DNA from: Heracleum sosnowskyi
Taxonomy: Eukaryota > Streptophyta > Magnoliopsida > Apiales > Apiaceae
Length of the DNA: 64,000 nucleotides
Direction of reading: 5' to 3'
Assembly (NCBI GenBank): GCA_030848705.1
Contig: CM061243.1
Location: forward strand, 12,301,044-12,365,043
A program made the translations under genes and the position numbers. Below are positions 43,561 through 54,527 of the stretch, piece after piece (the stretch's first letter is position 1; every line of letters starts with the position of its first letter). Under the pieces are notes generated by a model, which was not told the DNA's origin, ran no database searches, and saw only the letters and a list, made by a program, of their open reading frames with translations.

Positions 43561-43789
43561 TTAATAAATTAGATCGATCTTGTATAAGAAATTAAGTAAC
43601 TAATACCAAAAACTAGAAAAATCTCAATTGTCTTTTAAATATTTACTAATGGAGGAAACTAAATATATAATTTCAATATTCTTGCATTTAAAATCTCTAC
43701 TAATGGAGAAATTAAAATACAATAGATCTTTACTAATGAAGGAAACTAAATATCACTAATGGAGGGTTTTCTCAATTTTTCACAATTTT

Positions 43790-45440
43790 TAATTTTAATA
43801 ATTACAACTTCCTTTATTATTTTCGATTTTGTAGGAAGGAAATTGAAAATTACACTTTTATTATTTTCAAACTTGATAGAACTTTCTTTTATTATTTTCA
43901 AACTTGATAGAACTTTCTTTTATTATTTTCAAACTTGATAGAACTTTTTTTGATTTAGAAAATTACAACTTCCTTATTATTTTCGAATTTGTAGGATTTG
44001 ATTGAACTTTCTTTGACTTAAAAAATTACAACTTCCTTATTATTTTCGAAATTGTAGGCTTGATAGAACTTTTTTTATTATTTTTAAACTTGATAGAACT
44101 TTCTTTGATTTAGAAAATTACAACTTCCTTATTATTTTCGAAAATTTGTAGGACTTGATAAAAAAAATTTTGATTTAAAAATTTATTTGATTTAAAAAAT
44201 TACAACTTCCTTATTATTTGATTTAGAAAATTACAATTTTCTTATTATTTTCGAATTTGTAGGCTTCTTAGAACTTTTTTTTTATTATTTTCAAACTTGA
44301 TAGAACTTTCTTTCATTTAGATAATTACAACTTCTTTATTATTTTCGAATTTGTAGGACTTGATAGAACTTTCTTTGATTTAGAAAATTACAACTTTCTT
44401 ATTATTTTCTAATTTGTAGGACTTGATAGAACTTTCTTTGATTTAGAAAATTACAACTTCCTTATTATTTTCGAATTTGTAGGCTTGATAGAACTTTCTT
44501 TTATTATTTTCAAACTTGATAGAACTTTATTTGATTTAGAAAATTACAACTTCCTTATTATTTTCGAATTTGTAGGCTTGATAGAACTTTCTTTTATTAT
44601 TTTCAAACTTGATAAAACTCTCTCTGATTTAGAAAATTACAACTTCCTTATTATTTTTGAATTTGTAGGACTTGACCAAATTTTCTTTGATTTAGAAAAT
44701 TTATTTGATTTAAAAAATTACAACTTCCTTATTATTTGATTTAGAAAATTACAACTTTCTTATTATTTTTGAATTTGTAGGCTTGATAGAACTTTTTTTT
44801 ATTATTTTCAAACTTGATAGAACTTTCTTTCATTTAGATAATTACAACTTCTTTATTATTTTCGAATTTGTAGGACTTGATAGAACTTTCTTTGATTTAG
44901 AAAATTACAACTTTTTTATTATTTTCTAATTTGTAGGACTTGATAGAACTTTCTTTGATTTAGAAAATTACAACTTCCTTATTATTTTCGAATTTGTAGG
45001 CTTGATAGAACTTTCTTTTATTATTTTCAAACTTGATAAAACTTTCTTTGATTTAGCAAATTACAACTTCTTTATTATTTTCGAATTTGTAGGACTGGAT
45101 AGAACTTTCTTTGATTTAGAAAATTACAACTTTCTTATTATTTTCTAATTTGTAGGACTTGATAGAACTTTCTTTGATTTAGAAAATTACAACTTCCTTA
45201 TTATTTTCGAATTTGTAGGCTTGATAGAACTTTCTTTTATTATTTTCAAACTTGATTGAACTTTCTTTGATTTAGCAAATTACAACTTCCGAATTTTTAG
45301 AATTTTATGTTAATAATTGCAATTTTTTCTTTTATTATTTTCAATCTTGATAGAACTTTTATTTTATTATTTTCAAACTTGATAAAACTTTTTTTTATTA
45401 TTTTCAAACTTGATAGAACTTTCTTTTATTATTTTCAAAC
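43790..45440 (+). repeat. Tandem array of 61-63-bp and 31-bp units in H2
   Basis: Long units (AACTTTCTTTGATTTAGAAA..ACAACTTCCTTATTATTTTC..TTTGTAGGACTTGATAG, 61-63 bp) alternate with short 31-bp units (AACTTTCTTTTATTATTTTC..AAACTTGATAG). The short unit equals the long one minus its centre. Blocks of several units recur (compare 44240-44640 with 44740-45060 and 45040-45260), indicating higher-order duplication. A frame is open for 84 codons across part of it only because the unit lengths allow it; this is not a gene. Confidence 0.9.
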
Positions 45441-45612
45441 TTTATATAACTTTTCTTTTATAATACTTATTGACTTTTAAACATAATGGATTTCCATGTT
45501 ATTCACCTTACAAACACCTATAAATTAAAGGTCATTCATAACAAAAAATCTACACCGAAACTTTTTTACATAGCTTCAAATTTTTACAACCATATTTATA
45601 ATCAATACAACT

Positions 45613-46400
45613 ATGGCCTACACCATATTGGATGCTTTGAACGACAACAATTATACCTGGATGATAAGAGTACGAGTGTGTAGAATGTGGGAATCTGTCA
45701 ATCCAAATACTGAATAACTGATCAGTCTTGACATGATTTTGATCAATGAAAAGGTTAATAAATCAATATACTTATAACTTATTAGTTTGTCAAATTGTAT
45801 GATGTTATTAACTTTTCTAAGATATGTTGTATGACAGGAAAATTTGATCCATACTACGATCCCGAGTCTCTCGGTTCAAAGATATTTTAGAGGAAGGCTC
45901 CGTGTACAGCATCTGAAAGTTGTTTCAAGTACAGGAAAATATAGACCACTATCACATGGGTCTAAATTATTCTTCATACGCATAACGTTGCCTAAGAGAT
46001 TGGAAGAAGGCATCGTCAACATATCACTGCATGGATTTCAGTTCATATGTTCGGATATGATTGATGCACGTATTAATGACACCAACATACTCACAGGTTT
46101 TTGATGCAGTAATATATTAGAGTAATATATAAGTAATACTATTATATAAGTTATAATTCAAACTATCATGTTCTAATATTATTTTTTCTATGTTGATTTA
46201 GATGTTGTGGACTGCTTAACCTACGTGGGGTGGCATTGAAGTTGTCAAAGGTGGTTGGAAAAAAAAGAAATCTCAAAATTGTCGCAAATTAGTAAGTTAT
46301 GCATTATATTAATTTTAATATAACTGTTAATTGTTTTTTATTGTTTTTTCAGTTCATATGTCCAGATATGATTGATGCACGTATTAATGGCACTAATATA
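45613..46400 (+). pseudogene. RPA70-like (DUF223/OB-fold) pseudogene in Helitron H2
   Basis: ATG 45613 opens MAYTILDALNDNNYTWMIRV and then CRMWESVNPNTE. After a TAA it goes on LISLDMILINEK to a GT donor. After an AG acceptor at 45837 it continues ENLIHTTIPSLSVQRYF.. and LKVVSSTGKYRPLSHGSKLF..ITLPKRLEE..FICSDMIDARINDTNILT, then DVVDCLTYVG and VVKGGW. This is the N-terminal OB fold of the plant RPA1-like proteins often linked to Helitrons. A nonsense codon, frameshifts (near 45900 and 46235) and a duplicated short segment (FICSDMIDARINDTNIL again near 46355-46408) show decay. C-terminal OB folds are absent. Confidence 0.75.
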
Positions 46401-46799
46401 CTCTCAGGTATTTTTCATGCAGTAATATATTAGAGTAATATATAAGTAATAATATTATATAAGTTAAAATTCAAACTATAATGTTCTAATATTATCTTTT
46501 CTAAAAATACTATAAATATAAGTAATATTATATGTTTATATTGATTTTATCAAAATATTTTTTTAAATATATATTTGCCAATGATATCGGTCCAAAAAAA
46601 TAAAAAATCAAACTCAATAAATAAAAGGAATATGCAAATAATTTATAATATTACTTACCCAAATGCAAATTTTACAGAATATATTTTATTTGATAATTTA
46701 AATAATTTTGTAGATATTTATTTCACAATTTTTATTCTAATATTCATTTTTTAACAAATATATTCTAATGCCGCTGCGAAGCGCGGCTCAATAACCTAG

Positions 46800-46996
46800 T
46801 AATATTAATAATACCTCATTTATCTTCCTCAGCCCCATCAATATTTTTTTATATTTTTTATGTTCTAATTAATATTTAAGTTTTTCATTTTATAATTTAT
46901 CATATAATTTATTTATTTTTTAATATTTTCTGTTCACCTTAAATTTTTTTGTTTATTATTTTTTAAGGCTCGTGCCTTGCACGGGTTATAGGCTAG
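46800..46996 (+). mobile_element. Helitron H1, 3' terminal part
   Basis: Resumes H1 at T46800 and ends with the hairpin and CTAG at 46996. There are no genes. Confidence 0.75.
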
Positions 46997-47500
46997 TTAA
47001 TAATTATAGTTAGATCTTAAATAGATCGATGAGAATTTTTAAATCTAATATTAAAAAGTCTATCTGATTAATAATAGAATTATATTTAAATACTAAAAAA
47101 TGTATTTTGATAATTTAAAATTTTTCTATGTAAAAAATCTTAAATATCTTTTCTCTTGAATTTATGTATAGTTCCGGTTAGATAATAATTGTTAAACCAA
47201 ATATCAAGATAACAATTCATATCGATTACAATATTAAAAATTATCAATATAATGTTCATGTATATCATACTAACAATAATACACGTGGACACTACGTTAT
47301 AGGAGACTTAGGAGAACTCATGTACATGAATAAATTTAAACACTTTTTTTTCTGAATAAACATAACAATTTTATTAATCCAAATTATAATTATATTATTT
47401 TACATATAACAAAAATAAAAGGATAATATCAAAATATTATTAAAATATTGAGAGTTTCATATTCATAAACGATAATTTTGAATATAATACTTATATTAAA
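46997..47500 (+). repeat. Repeat X, left arm, part 2 (downstream of Helitron H1)
   Basis: The reverse complement matches 50060-50560 almost base for base (TTAGATCTTAAATAGATCGA, ACAATTCATATCGATTACAA, ATAATATAATTATAATTTGG reversed). It joins in sequence to 29948-30472 when H1 is removed. Confidence 0.85.
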
Positions 47501-50059
47501 ATGTGTATTTAATTAAAGGTAGAATTATATTTAAATACTAAGAAGTGTGCTTTGATAATTTAAACCAATTATAAATTAGTTTTCTATATTGAATTGAATT
47601 CTTTATGTAAAAATTCTTAACAATTTTTTCTTTTCGGTTTATGGGTAGGTCAACTGGTCAAGTTAGATAATAATAATTAAGCCATCGTTAAATTAAAGAT
47701 AATTTCGTTAGTTTCGCATAGGTTGTAAAATCGTCAAAATTCAATTTCTAAAACTCAGGATAGAACCCAAATAGTAAAGTGAGTATCTAAATTTTAATAA
47801 ATATTTTTTTATTATTGTAACACCAATTTATTTATTTTTCCACTAATTCTTTTAAATATAGAAATTTTATGTTCCTTTCAATAAAGTATTAAAATTAATT
47901 AAGAACAAATTCAAATCGATAAAGAACATAATAATATGAGAATAAAATTTTATATAATCATAACATAATTTTTATTCTTTTTAATAATTTTTAAGTAATA
48001 ATGTATTTTAAAATTTTATATACACTGTAAATAAAACCGAAACATTAAAAGTAAAAAGAGTTACTAAGATACTTATATCAGTATATACTTGATATCCTTA
48101 TTATATTAAATCCTTATATATAACTTATCCAAAATTTTGGTGGTACGGTCCTTGGACAACCAAATTAATAAGGACCGTTAGATCTTAACTAGATAAATGA
48201 AAATCGTTAGATCAAATATTAAAAAAGTGTATTTTATTAATAACGAGATTATATTTAAATTCTAAAAAGTGTATTTTGATAATTTAAACCAAATATAAAT
48301 AAGTTTTCTATATTGAATAGAATCTTCCATATAAAAAATTCGTGACTTTCTTTTTTATTCCATGGAAAATTCCAGTTAGATAAAAATTATTAAACCATCT
48401 TTTAATTAAAGATAATTTAGTTATCTTCATATGGGGTGTAAAATCGTCAAAATCTGATTTTTAAAACACAAGATAAAGCCCAAGTTAGTAAAGTGAGTAT
48501 TTAAATTCTAATAATAATTATTATGTCATCTTTATTTTAACGCCAATTTAATTACTTTTTTCTAACTATTTTAAATTTAGAAATCTATGTTCAAAAATTA
48601 AAATCAATCTAAAAAAAATTCAAATCAACAAATAATATAATAATACGAGGATAAAATTGTGCATATTTTATATCCTATTTTATTAAGTTTTAGATCATAA
48701 CTAATCAAATATTATTTATTATTAAATAATAAATTATACGTAAATGGTGATTTTGTTTTATAAGAACTCATAGAGACGGACTATATTCATATTTAAAAAA
48801 CACGTATTTTGAAATTTTAGATTCAGCTAGGCCTAACTTTTTTAACCTATATACATTATAAATTATTAAATTCGAAACTTTAAAAGTTTGTTAATCAATT
48901 AGTATAGTACTTTTCTGAAAAATCATACTTATACAAAAAATATTATCAAATAACCTATGTTTGCAAGAAAAAAATTTAAAAAAAATTCTTATTTTTCAAG
49001 AATCTAAAAATTTTAATATGTTATTGGTAGATTCAAACTTTAGATCATTCTACATGATAATTTTACTGTTATATCTAACGTTTTTCAATAATTTAATTTG
49101 AAATATCCAACGATTATGGATTGAGTGATCAAACAAAGCGACAGAAGCTTTCATTATTCAGTCTTTAATATAATAACATAGATATTTATGGGATATACGA
49201 TAAAAAAATGAATTTTATACAGAATTTTGATCGTCACGGTGTACTACTTTAAAAGAAGAACTATTACAAAAAAATTATATTTTAATTGATAATTTATTTT
49301 TCTCAAAAGTTCAAATTTCCCACATCATTAACATATTACAAAAAAGAGTATATTATATTTTAGCAATAAATATTTAAAAAAATTAAAAATGAAAACAATT
49401 TATAAATATTAAGAAAAATTAATGTTGTTATCCTAGTAGTTTGGTCCTAAATACCGCCAAAACATTTTCAACCGTTAGATCCAATACTTTTAAAAATAGA
49501 TGATCAAGATTATATCATATAAAAAGAAGTTATTATCTAAAAATAATATAAATTAAAAGATATTATATTAGGATTGGATTTTCCAAAAAGTTAAAACATA
49601 AAAATAGTTGTAATTAAATAAGGAAACCTATTTAATACCAAAATAATAAAAATCATTTAATCTTAAATAGATAGGTGAAAACCGTTAGATTTAACATTAA
49701 AAACTATAGTTGGTTAATAAAAGGTATTCTAATGATCTAAACTACATATAAGTAGATTTCCTAAATCGAATATGATTCTCAACATTAAATTTCGTCACTT
49801 TATTCCCTTTTTAGTTTTGAAATAGTTTTTAATTGAAAAAGAACTATTAAATCACAACTAAATTAAAGATTATTTTGTGAATTTCATGTGGACTGTAAAA
49901 TTGGCCAAATATAAATTTTAGAACTCAATATAAACAAATATTAAATTGAGCGTGTAAAATAAAATATATATCAAATTTTTAACTATGCTTTTTTTTGGCT
50001 AAATCTTTTTAACAATAATTTAATCATGTAAACTAATAACTTTTAAATATTAAAATATT
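47501..50059. repeat. Degenerate copies of repeat X between the inverted arms
   Basis: At least three plus-oriented, diverged copies can be recognised (about 47500-47940, 48150-48660, 49640-49980) by the shared series CCGTTAGAT, TTAAATACTAAAAAGTGTATTTTGA (or shortened forms), AATTAAAGATAATTT and TGTAAAATCG. Intervening sequence is AT-rich with no gene. Terminal structures are not resolved. Confidence 0.6.
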
Positions 50060-51310
50060 CATAAATAAATATAATTATAAATATTCAAAATTATTGTTTA
50101 TGAATATGAAACCCTCACTATTTTAATAATATTTTGATATTATCCTTTTATGTTTGTTATATGTAAAATAATATAATTATAATTTGGATTAATCAAATTG
50201 TTATGTTCCTTCAGAAAAAAAATGTTTAAATTTATTCATGTACTGGAGTTCTTCTAAGTCTCTTATAACGCAGGGTCTACATGTATCATTGTTATATGAT
50301 ATACATGAGCATTATATTGATAATTTTTAATATTGTAATCGATATGAATTGTTATCTGATATTTGGTTTAACAATTATTATCTAACTCGAACTATACATA
50401 AATTAAAGAGAAAAGATATTTAAGAATTTTTACATAGAAAAATTTTAAATTATCAAAATACACTTTTTAGTATTTAAATATAATTCTATTATTAATCAGA
50501 TACACTTTTTAATATTAGATCTAACAATTCTCATCGATCTATTTAAGATCTAACTGTAATAATTAATTTGGTCGTATAGTGGTCGTACACGGACCAGATC
50601 GATTTTAATTTTTTCTTAAATTGATTTTAATATTTTATTGAAATAAACATAAAATTTATAAATTTAAAAGAATTAGGAAAAAAATTAAATTGGTGCTACA
50701 ATAATAAAAAAAATTATTAAAATTTAGATAATCACTTTACTGTTTGGGCTCTATATTGAGTTTTAGACAACAGATTTTAACAATTTTACAGCCCACGCGA
50801 AACTAACAAAATTATCTTTAATTTAATAATGGTTTAATAATTATTATCTAACTGGAACTATCCATAAACTAAAGAGAAAAGATAATTACGATTTTTTACA
50901 TAAAGATTTCTATTCAATATAGAAAACCTATTTATAATTGGTTTAAATTAAAAAAATATATTAAAATTTAGATAATCACTTTACTGTTTGTGCTCTATCT
51001 TGAGTTTTATACAACATATTTTAACAATTTTAATCTAACAAAATTATCTTTAATTTAATGATGGTTTAATAATTATTATCTAACTGGAACTATCCATAAA
51101 CTAAAGAGAAAAGATAATTACGATTTTTTACATAAAGATTTCTATTCAATATAGAAAACATATTTATAATTGGTTTAAATTATCAAAATACACCTTTTAG
51201 TATTTAAATACTATCATATTATTAATCAAATATAATTTTTAATATTATATGTAACAGTCCTCATCTATTTGAATATTTATAGTTTTATAATCTAACGGAT
51301 CATATATTTT
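50060..51310 (-). repeat. Repeat X, right arm (inverted, uninterrupted copy)
   Basis: Inverted counterpart of 29948-30472 plus 46997-47500, without Helitron H1. The junction region near 50540-50580 reads across the H1 site. The arm has its own duplication of about 240 bp (about 50715-50947 and 50960-51183). Confidence 0.85.
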
Positions 51311-51709
51311 TGACCGATCAAAGTTTTGGATAAGATCTGTCTTGATTATTAACTCTCTTTTTCTGTACACATTAATATGCACACTTCAAATTTATTTTGA
51401 CAATTTTCTCATATTTAATGTTTTCATTATTTTGATAACATATTCTAATTTGTTTTTATTTCGTTCCCCGATGGAGTGTGACTTGTATATTTCCTACCGA
51501 ATCACATTAAGATAATTTAATATCAAAACTAAATTCATGCTACGTTTCAGTTTTCAGTACAAATACGAGAAATGTGAATGGAATGAATTAAGGAAGTGTC
51601 TGTCAAACTAAATACACCGCAAAGTTAGTTTACAACTTTACTTGCATAACCCTGTTTTTCTTTCTTATTATTAAGATTTCCCTGTTACAGTAGTTGAAGT
51701 AGATCATCC
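51311..51709. other. Promoter-side intergenic sequence
   Basis: Non-repeat sequence upstream of the gene at 51710. No convincing TATA box at standard distance was identified. Pyrimidine-rich stretches and CCCTGTT repeats lie just before the ATG. Confidence 0.35.
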
Positions 51710-52483
51710 ATGGCTACTCATCTTTTCTCTGGCGAAACTCCTCCTGTAACGAGCCCTCGCATTTCATTTTCTCATAATCTCTCTCAATCTGACATTAACC
51801 AACAACGTCTCTTATCTCTCCCTGTTTCATCATCTGTTGATTTCGACTTCTGCATTCGCCAAAGCAATGTGGATCAATCATCCTCTGCTGAAGATCTTTT
51901 CTCTGACGGTAAAATTCTTCCTATTGATCCGAATTTGAAACACGAACCGCCACTACCACCACCACAACCACTTGTTAATCATGCTGCGAAATGTGATCAG
52001 GACTCGAATGAGACAGTAGTGTCGGTATTGTCAGAATCACATGATCAGAAACAAAAGTCTGGGAAATCTTCGTTTTGGCAATTCAAGCGGAGTAGTAGTT
52101 TGAATTGTGGTAGTGTATACGTGCCAACATTGTGTCCAATTCCTCTTTTATCGCGGAGTCATTCCACTGGTTCAGCCTCCAGTCCTAACAAATTGTCATC
52201 ATCTCCCAGAGAATTTCAGCCAAACCATAAGCAGCACGCGCATAAGAAGAATTCTGTACCAGTTGTACCAATAAAACAGTCAAAATCTTCGCCATCAAAC
52301 GGTCATCAAAAGATCCCGCTAAAAAAGAGTGGTTGCGGTGGTGGGAATGGTAGTGGATCAATGAATGGCAATGGCAATGGTAGTGGTGTTGGAGTGAATC
52401 CGTTGATAAATGTCTCCTCTGCCAATCTATTCGGTTTAGGCTCAATTTTCTCCGGAAACAAAGAGAAGAATAAGAAGAAGTGA
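51710..52483 (+). CDS. Plant-specific Ser-rich basic protein (MAKR-like motif set)
   Basis: A single-exon gene of 257 residues. Visible motifs in order: ETPPVTSPRISFSHNLSQSD near residues 9-28; VDFDFCIR near 43; SSAEDLFSDGKILPI near 57-71; a KSGKSSFWQFKRSSSLNC block near 115-132; LCPIPLLSRSHSTGS near 140-154; a Gly/Asn/Ser low-complexity stretch; and NLFGLGSIFSGNKEKNKKK at the end. The DFDFC..EDLFSDGKILP..FKRSSSLN series resembles plant membrane-associated kinase regulator and DUF1645-type proteins with basic, membrane- or nucleus-directed regions. There is no catalytic domain. The family label is uncertain; that it is a real gene is well supported by motif conservation and the intact frame. 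Confidence 0.75.
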   Translation: MATHLFSGETPPVTSPRISFSHNLSQSDINQQRLLSLPVSSSVDFDFCIRQSNVDQSSSAEDLFSDGKILPIDPNLKHEPPLPPPQPLVNHAAKCDQDSNETVVSVLSESHDQKQKSGKSSFWQFKRSSSLNCGSVYVPTLCPIPLLSRSHSTGSASSPNKLSSSPREFQPNHKQHAHKKNSVPVVPIKQSKSSPSNGHQKIPLKKSGCGGGNGSGSMNGNGNGSGVGVNPLINVSSANLFGLGSIFSGNKEKNKKK

Positions 52484-54527
52484 TTAATTTTGAGAAGAAG
52501 TTCATAATTGGGAAGCTTGTGGTCGGTAATTTGATGTAGTTACTCCGAGATTAATGTCGTAATAAGTAAAAGGACAGGGGGGAGGGACCAAAGTAGGTTA
52601 CACACCACTTGCTGTAACATTTCCTATCATGGATGTCACATTCCAATTTTCTCGTCTCTTTTTTTTTTCCCTTTTTTGATGTGTTTTTTCAACATTGTTT
52701 TGAAGTGTTTGTCTAGACAATATACATGCATGGTCCATTGCATCGTGTATTTTTGGGATAAGATTGTTAACTTTTTACAAGTTGCCCCTGTGGCCTTGTT
52801 GCTTTCATAGATCGGACTTGGATGAAGTTTGTATTCTGTTTGTGTTTTCATATGGTGTGCTTGAAATACAGTGCTTTTCATGCTTCTTGTTGTTTCCTTT
52901 TTGTTGGAGATCAAAAACTAAAAGACAGACTAGTTTTGTTGTAATGTGACCAAAGATTTGAAATATTATGTTCGTCATTCTGAGATGGAGACTCATAATA
53001 GTCTAGTTTTTGGTTGCTTATTGTTGGGAGTTTGGAGGAATGTTTGTTGTTTAGTTCCATGAATCAAAGGAAATGAAACATAACATGATTACACGTAGAT
53101 TCCTTCAAAAGACTAGTGAGTGTGTTGATCAATTGAAAATCAAAATATCAGAAAGTGTGATTATGCAATTAATAGCTGACAGATTCTGATCATTGAAGCA
53201 ATTAGGCCAGGTTCTTTTAGCTTTCCTATTCGACTGATAAGACTCCACTAAATAAAATTTCATGGGCCAATATGTTTGATGAAGCTCTGGCAATACTCGT
53301 CTTCAATGATGATTCCTGCCATGCATGGAGTAGTGCAGTACTGTAGTGACAAATTAAATGCAGAAAGGACACCTTGAACTTGTATAAGGTCAATCATAAA
53401 TTTTGCTACGAGTTACAAAATATATTATGAGCCAACATGTGTGCCAGGAGGGTGTGCAAATTCTTTCTAGTACACAAGATTATCGGATCATTAACGTTTG
53501 AAGAAGGTACAATGTACACTTATTCTTATTTTTCTTATAATTAAAGATATTTTTTGTAACATTAGTATGTATAATCTAATTGAATAACACGTAAATACTT
53601 GATAATTGATATACATCCACCATGGTATCCAAGTGTAGTGAGATAAAATTAAGAGGCATTGACATCAAATCTATAAAGTGAATAATGGAAACACGATAGT
53701 GGAAACCTATAAAGTGAATAATGGATATTTGAAGTCTACTGTAATTTCGATAACACATGTGATTATTTTTTGTATTTAAAAAAATCGAGAGTTTTGTTTG
53801 TTTAAGCTTTGTTTTTGAGGATTGTTTAGACTTCAAAAGCTATAAAATTTTGTACTCGAAATTGTAACATTACCATACCTATGTAGAATTGTAACAATCC
53901 ACACACACAAACAGGGAAAGACTTAGGAAAGAGAGTTGTCTGGTCCTCCAATATGTCAGTGCTTAAGCTCTGTACAAAATAGTAGTATTAGTACATTGGA
54001 AATTCACGTGTCGGTTTCATGTATCCTTCCTCTTTCTAGTAAAAGTAAAACAGTATACTTTCTTAGAATTTACTACCACTCTGTTCTACTGCAGCAGAAT
54101 GGAGCATTGACATCCAAATGTGCACTCATTTCTACAGTTTTTACTGTTACCATTACTTAAGTTTTACCAAAATGTATGGTTGAATGTTTTCTCAACATTT
54201 GGTAAAGATCTTCCGTAAAGCTTTGCTGTTGTGATATCATTACCATTATTACTGTGTAGCACCTTCCTTCCAAATAGCTTACTGTTTTACATTATTGCTT
54301 GTGATTTGTTAGGAGAGTTTGTTTTTTGGTAAATACTAGTATATCTTTCTTATTATAGAGTTTCATTTTCAGATTAAGTGATGTTTTGGGTATTTTAGTT
54401 TAATTTTCTTGAGCTGGGAAGTGGATGAGTGTTCATAGGGGTAGGGCTCAAGGGTTTTAGGGTGTGAGTGTGTGTATTGTGTTTATTACTTATTAGGGTT
54501 TAAGATTGTGGTTTTTCTTGGGAGAAA
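52484..54527. other. Intergenic sequence, no gene recognised
   Basis: Contains the 3' flank of the 51710 gene (T-rich, near 52650-52690) and the 5' flank of the TRM gene. A 36-base direct repeat (TATAAAGTGAATAATGGA copies near 53674 and 53710) is visible. Short frames here have no recognisable product. Confidence 0.4.

Larger units (their letters stand above)
43193..46799 (+). mobile_element. Helitron H2 with satellite-like array and RPA-like pseudogene
   Basis: A|TCAATATACTTATATAAAGG opens the element. The 3' end has the hairpin GCCGC..GCGGC (46770-46787) and AATAACCTAG|T at 46799. The target is A^T inside Helitron H1. Content: a GC-richer leader (43205-43255), a 2-kb tandem array, then a broken RPA70-like gene. 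RPA-like single-stranded-DNA-binding proteins are typical passengers of plant Helitrons. The Rep/helicase gene is absent, so H2 is a deletion derivative of an autonomous type or a captured fragment. Confidence 0.8.
30473..46996 (+). mobile_element. Helitron H1, enlarged by nested insertions
   Basis: The 5' end A|TCTATACTATATTATTAGAG lies at 30473. The 3' end has the hairpin CGTGC-CTT-GCACG at 46971-46983 and GGTTATAGGCTAG|T at 46996. After removing the gypsy element (30577-42175) and Helitron H2 (43193-46799) about 1.3 kb of H1 remains, AT-rich and non-coding. The join ..GACCAAA + TTAATAATTATAG.. restores the continuous sequence present, inverted, around 50540-50580, which proves both ends. 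H1 has no Rep/helicase gene. Confidence 0.85.

Noticed and set aside
43790..45440. CRISPR-like or coding array (84-codon open frame in repeats)
   Set aside because: Units are directly adjacent without unique spacers and lie in a plant Helitron. The open frame exists only because unit lengths keep phase.
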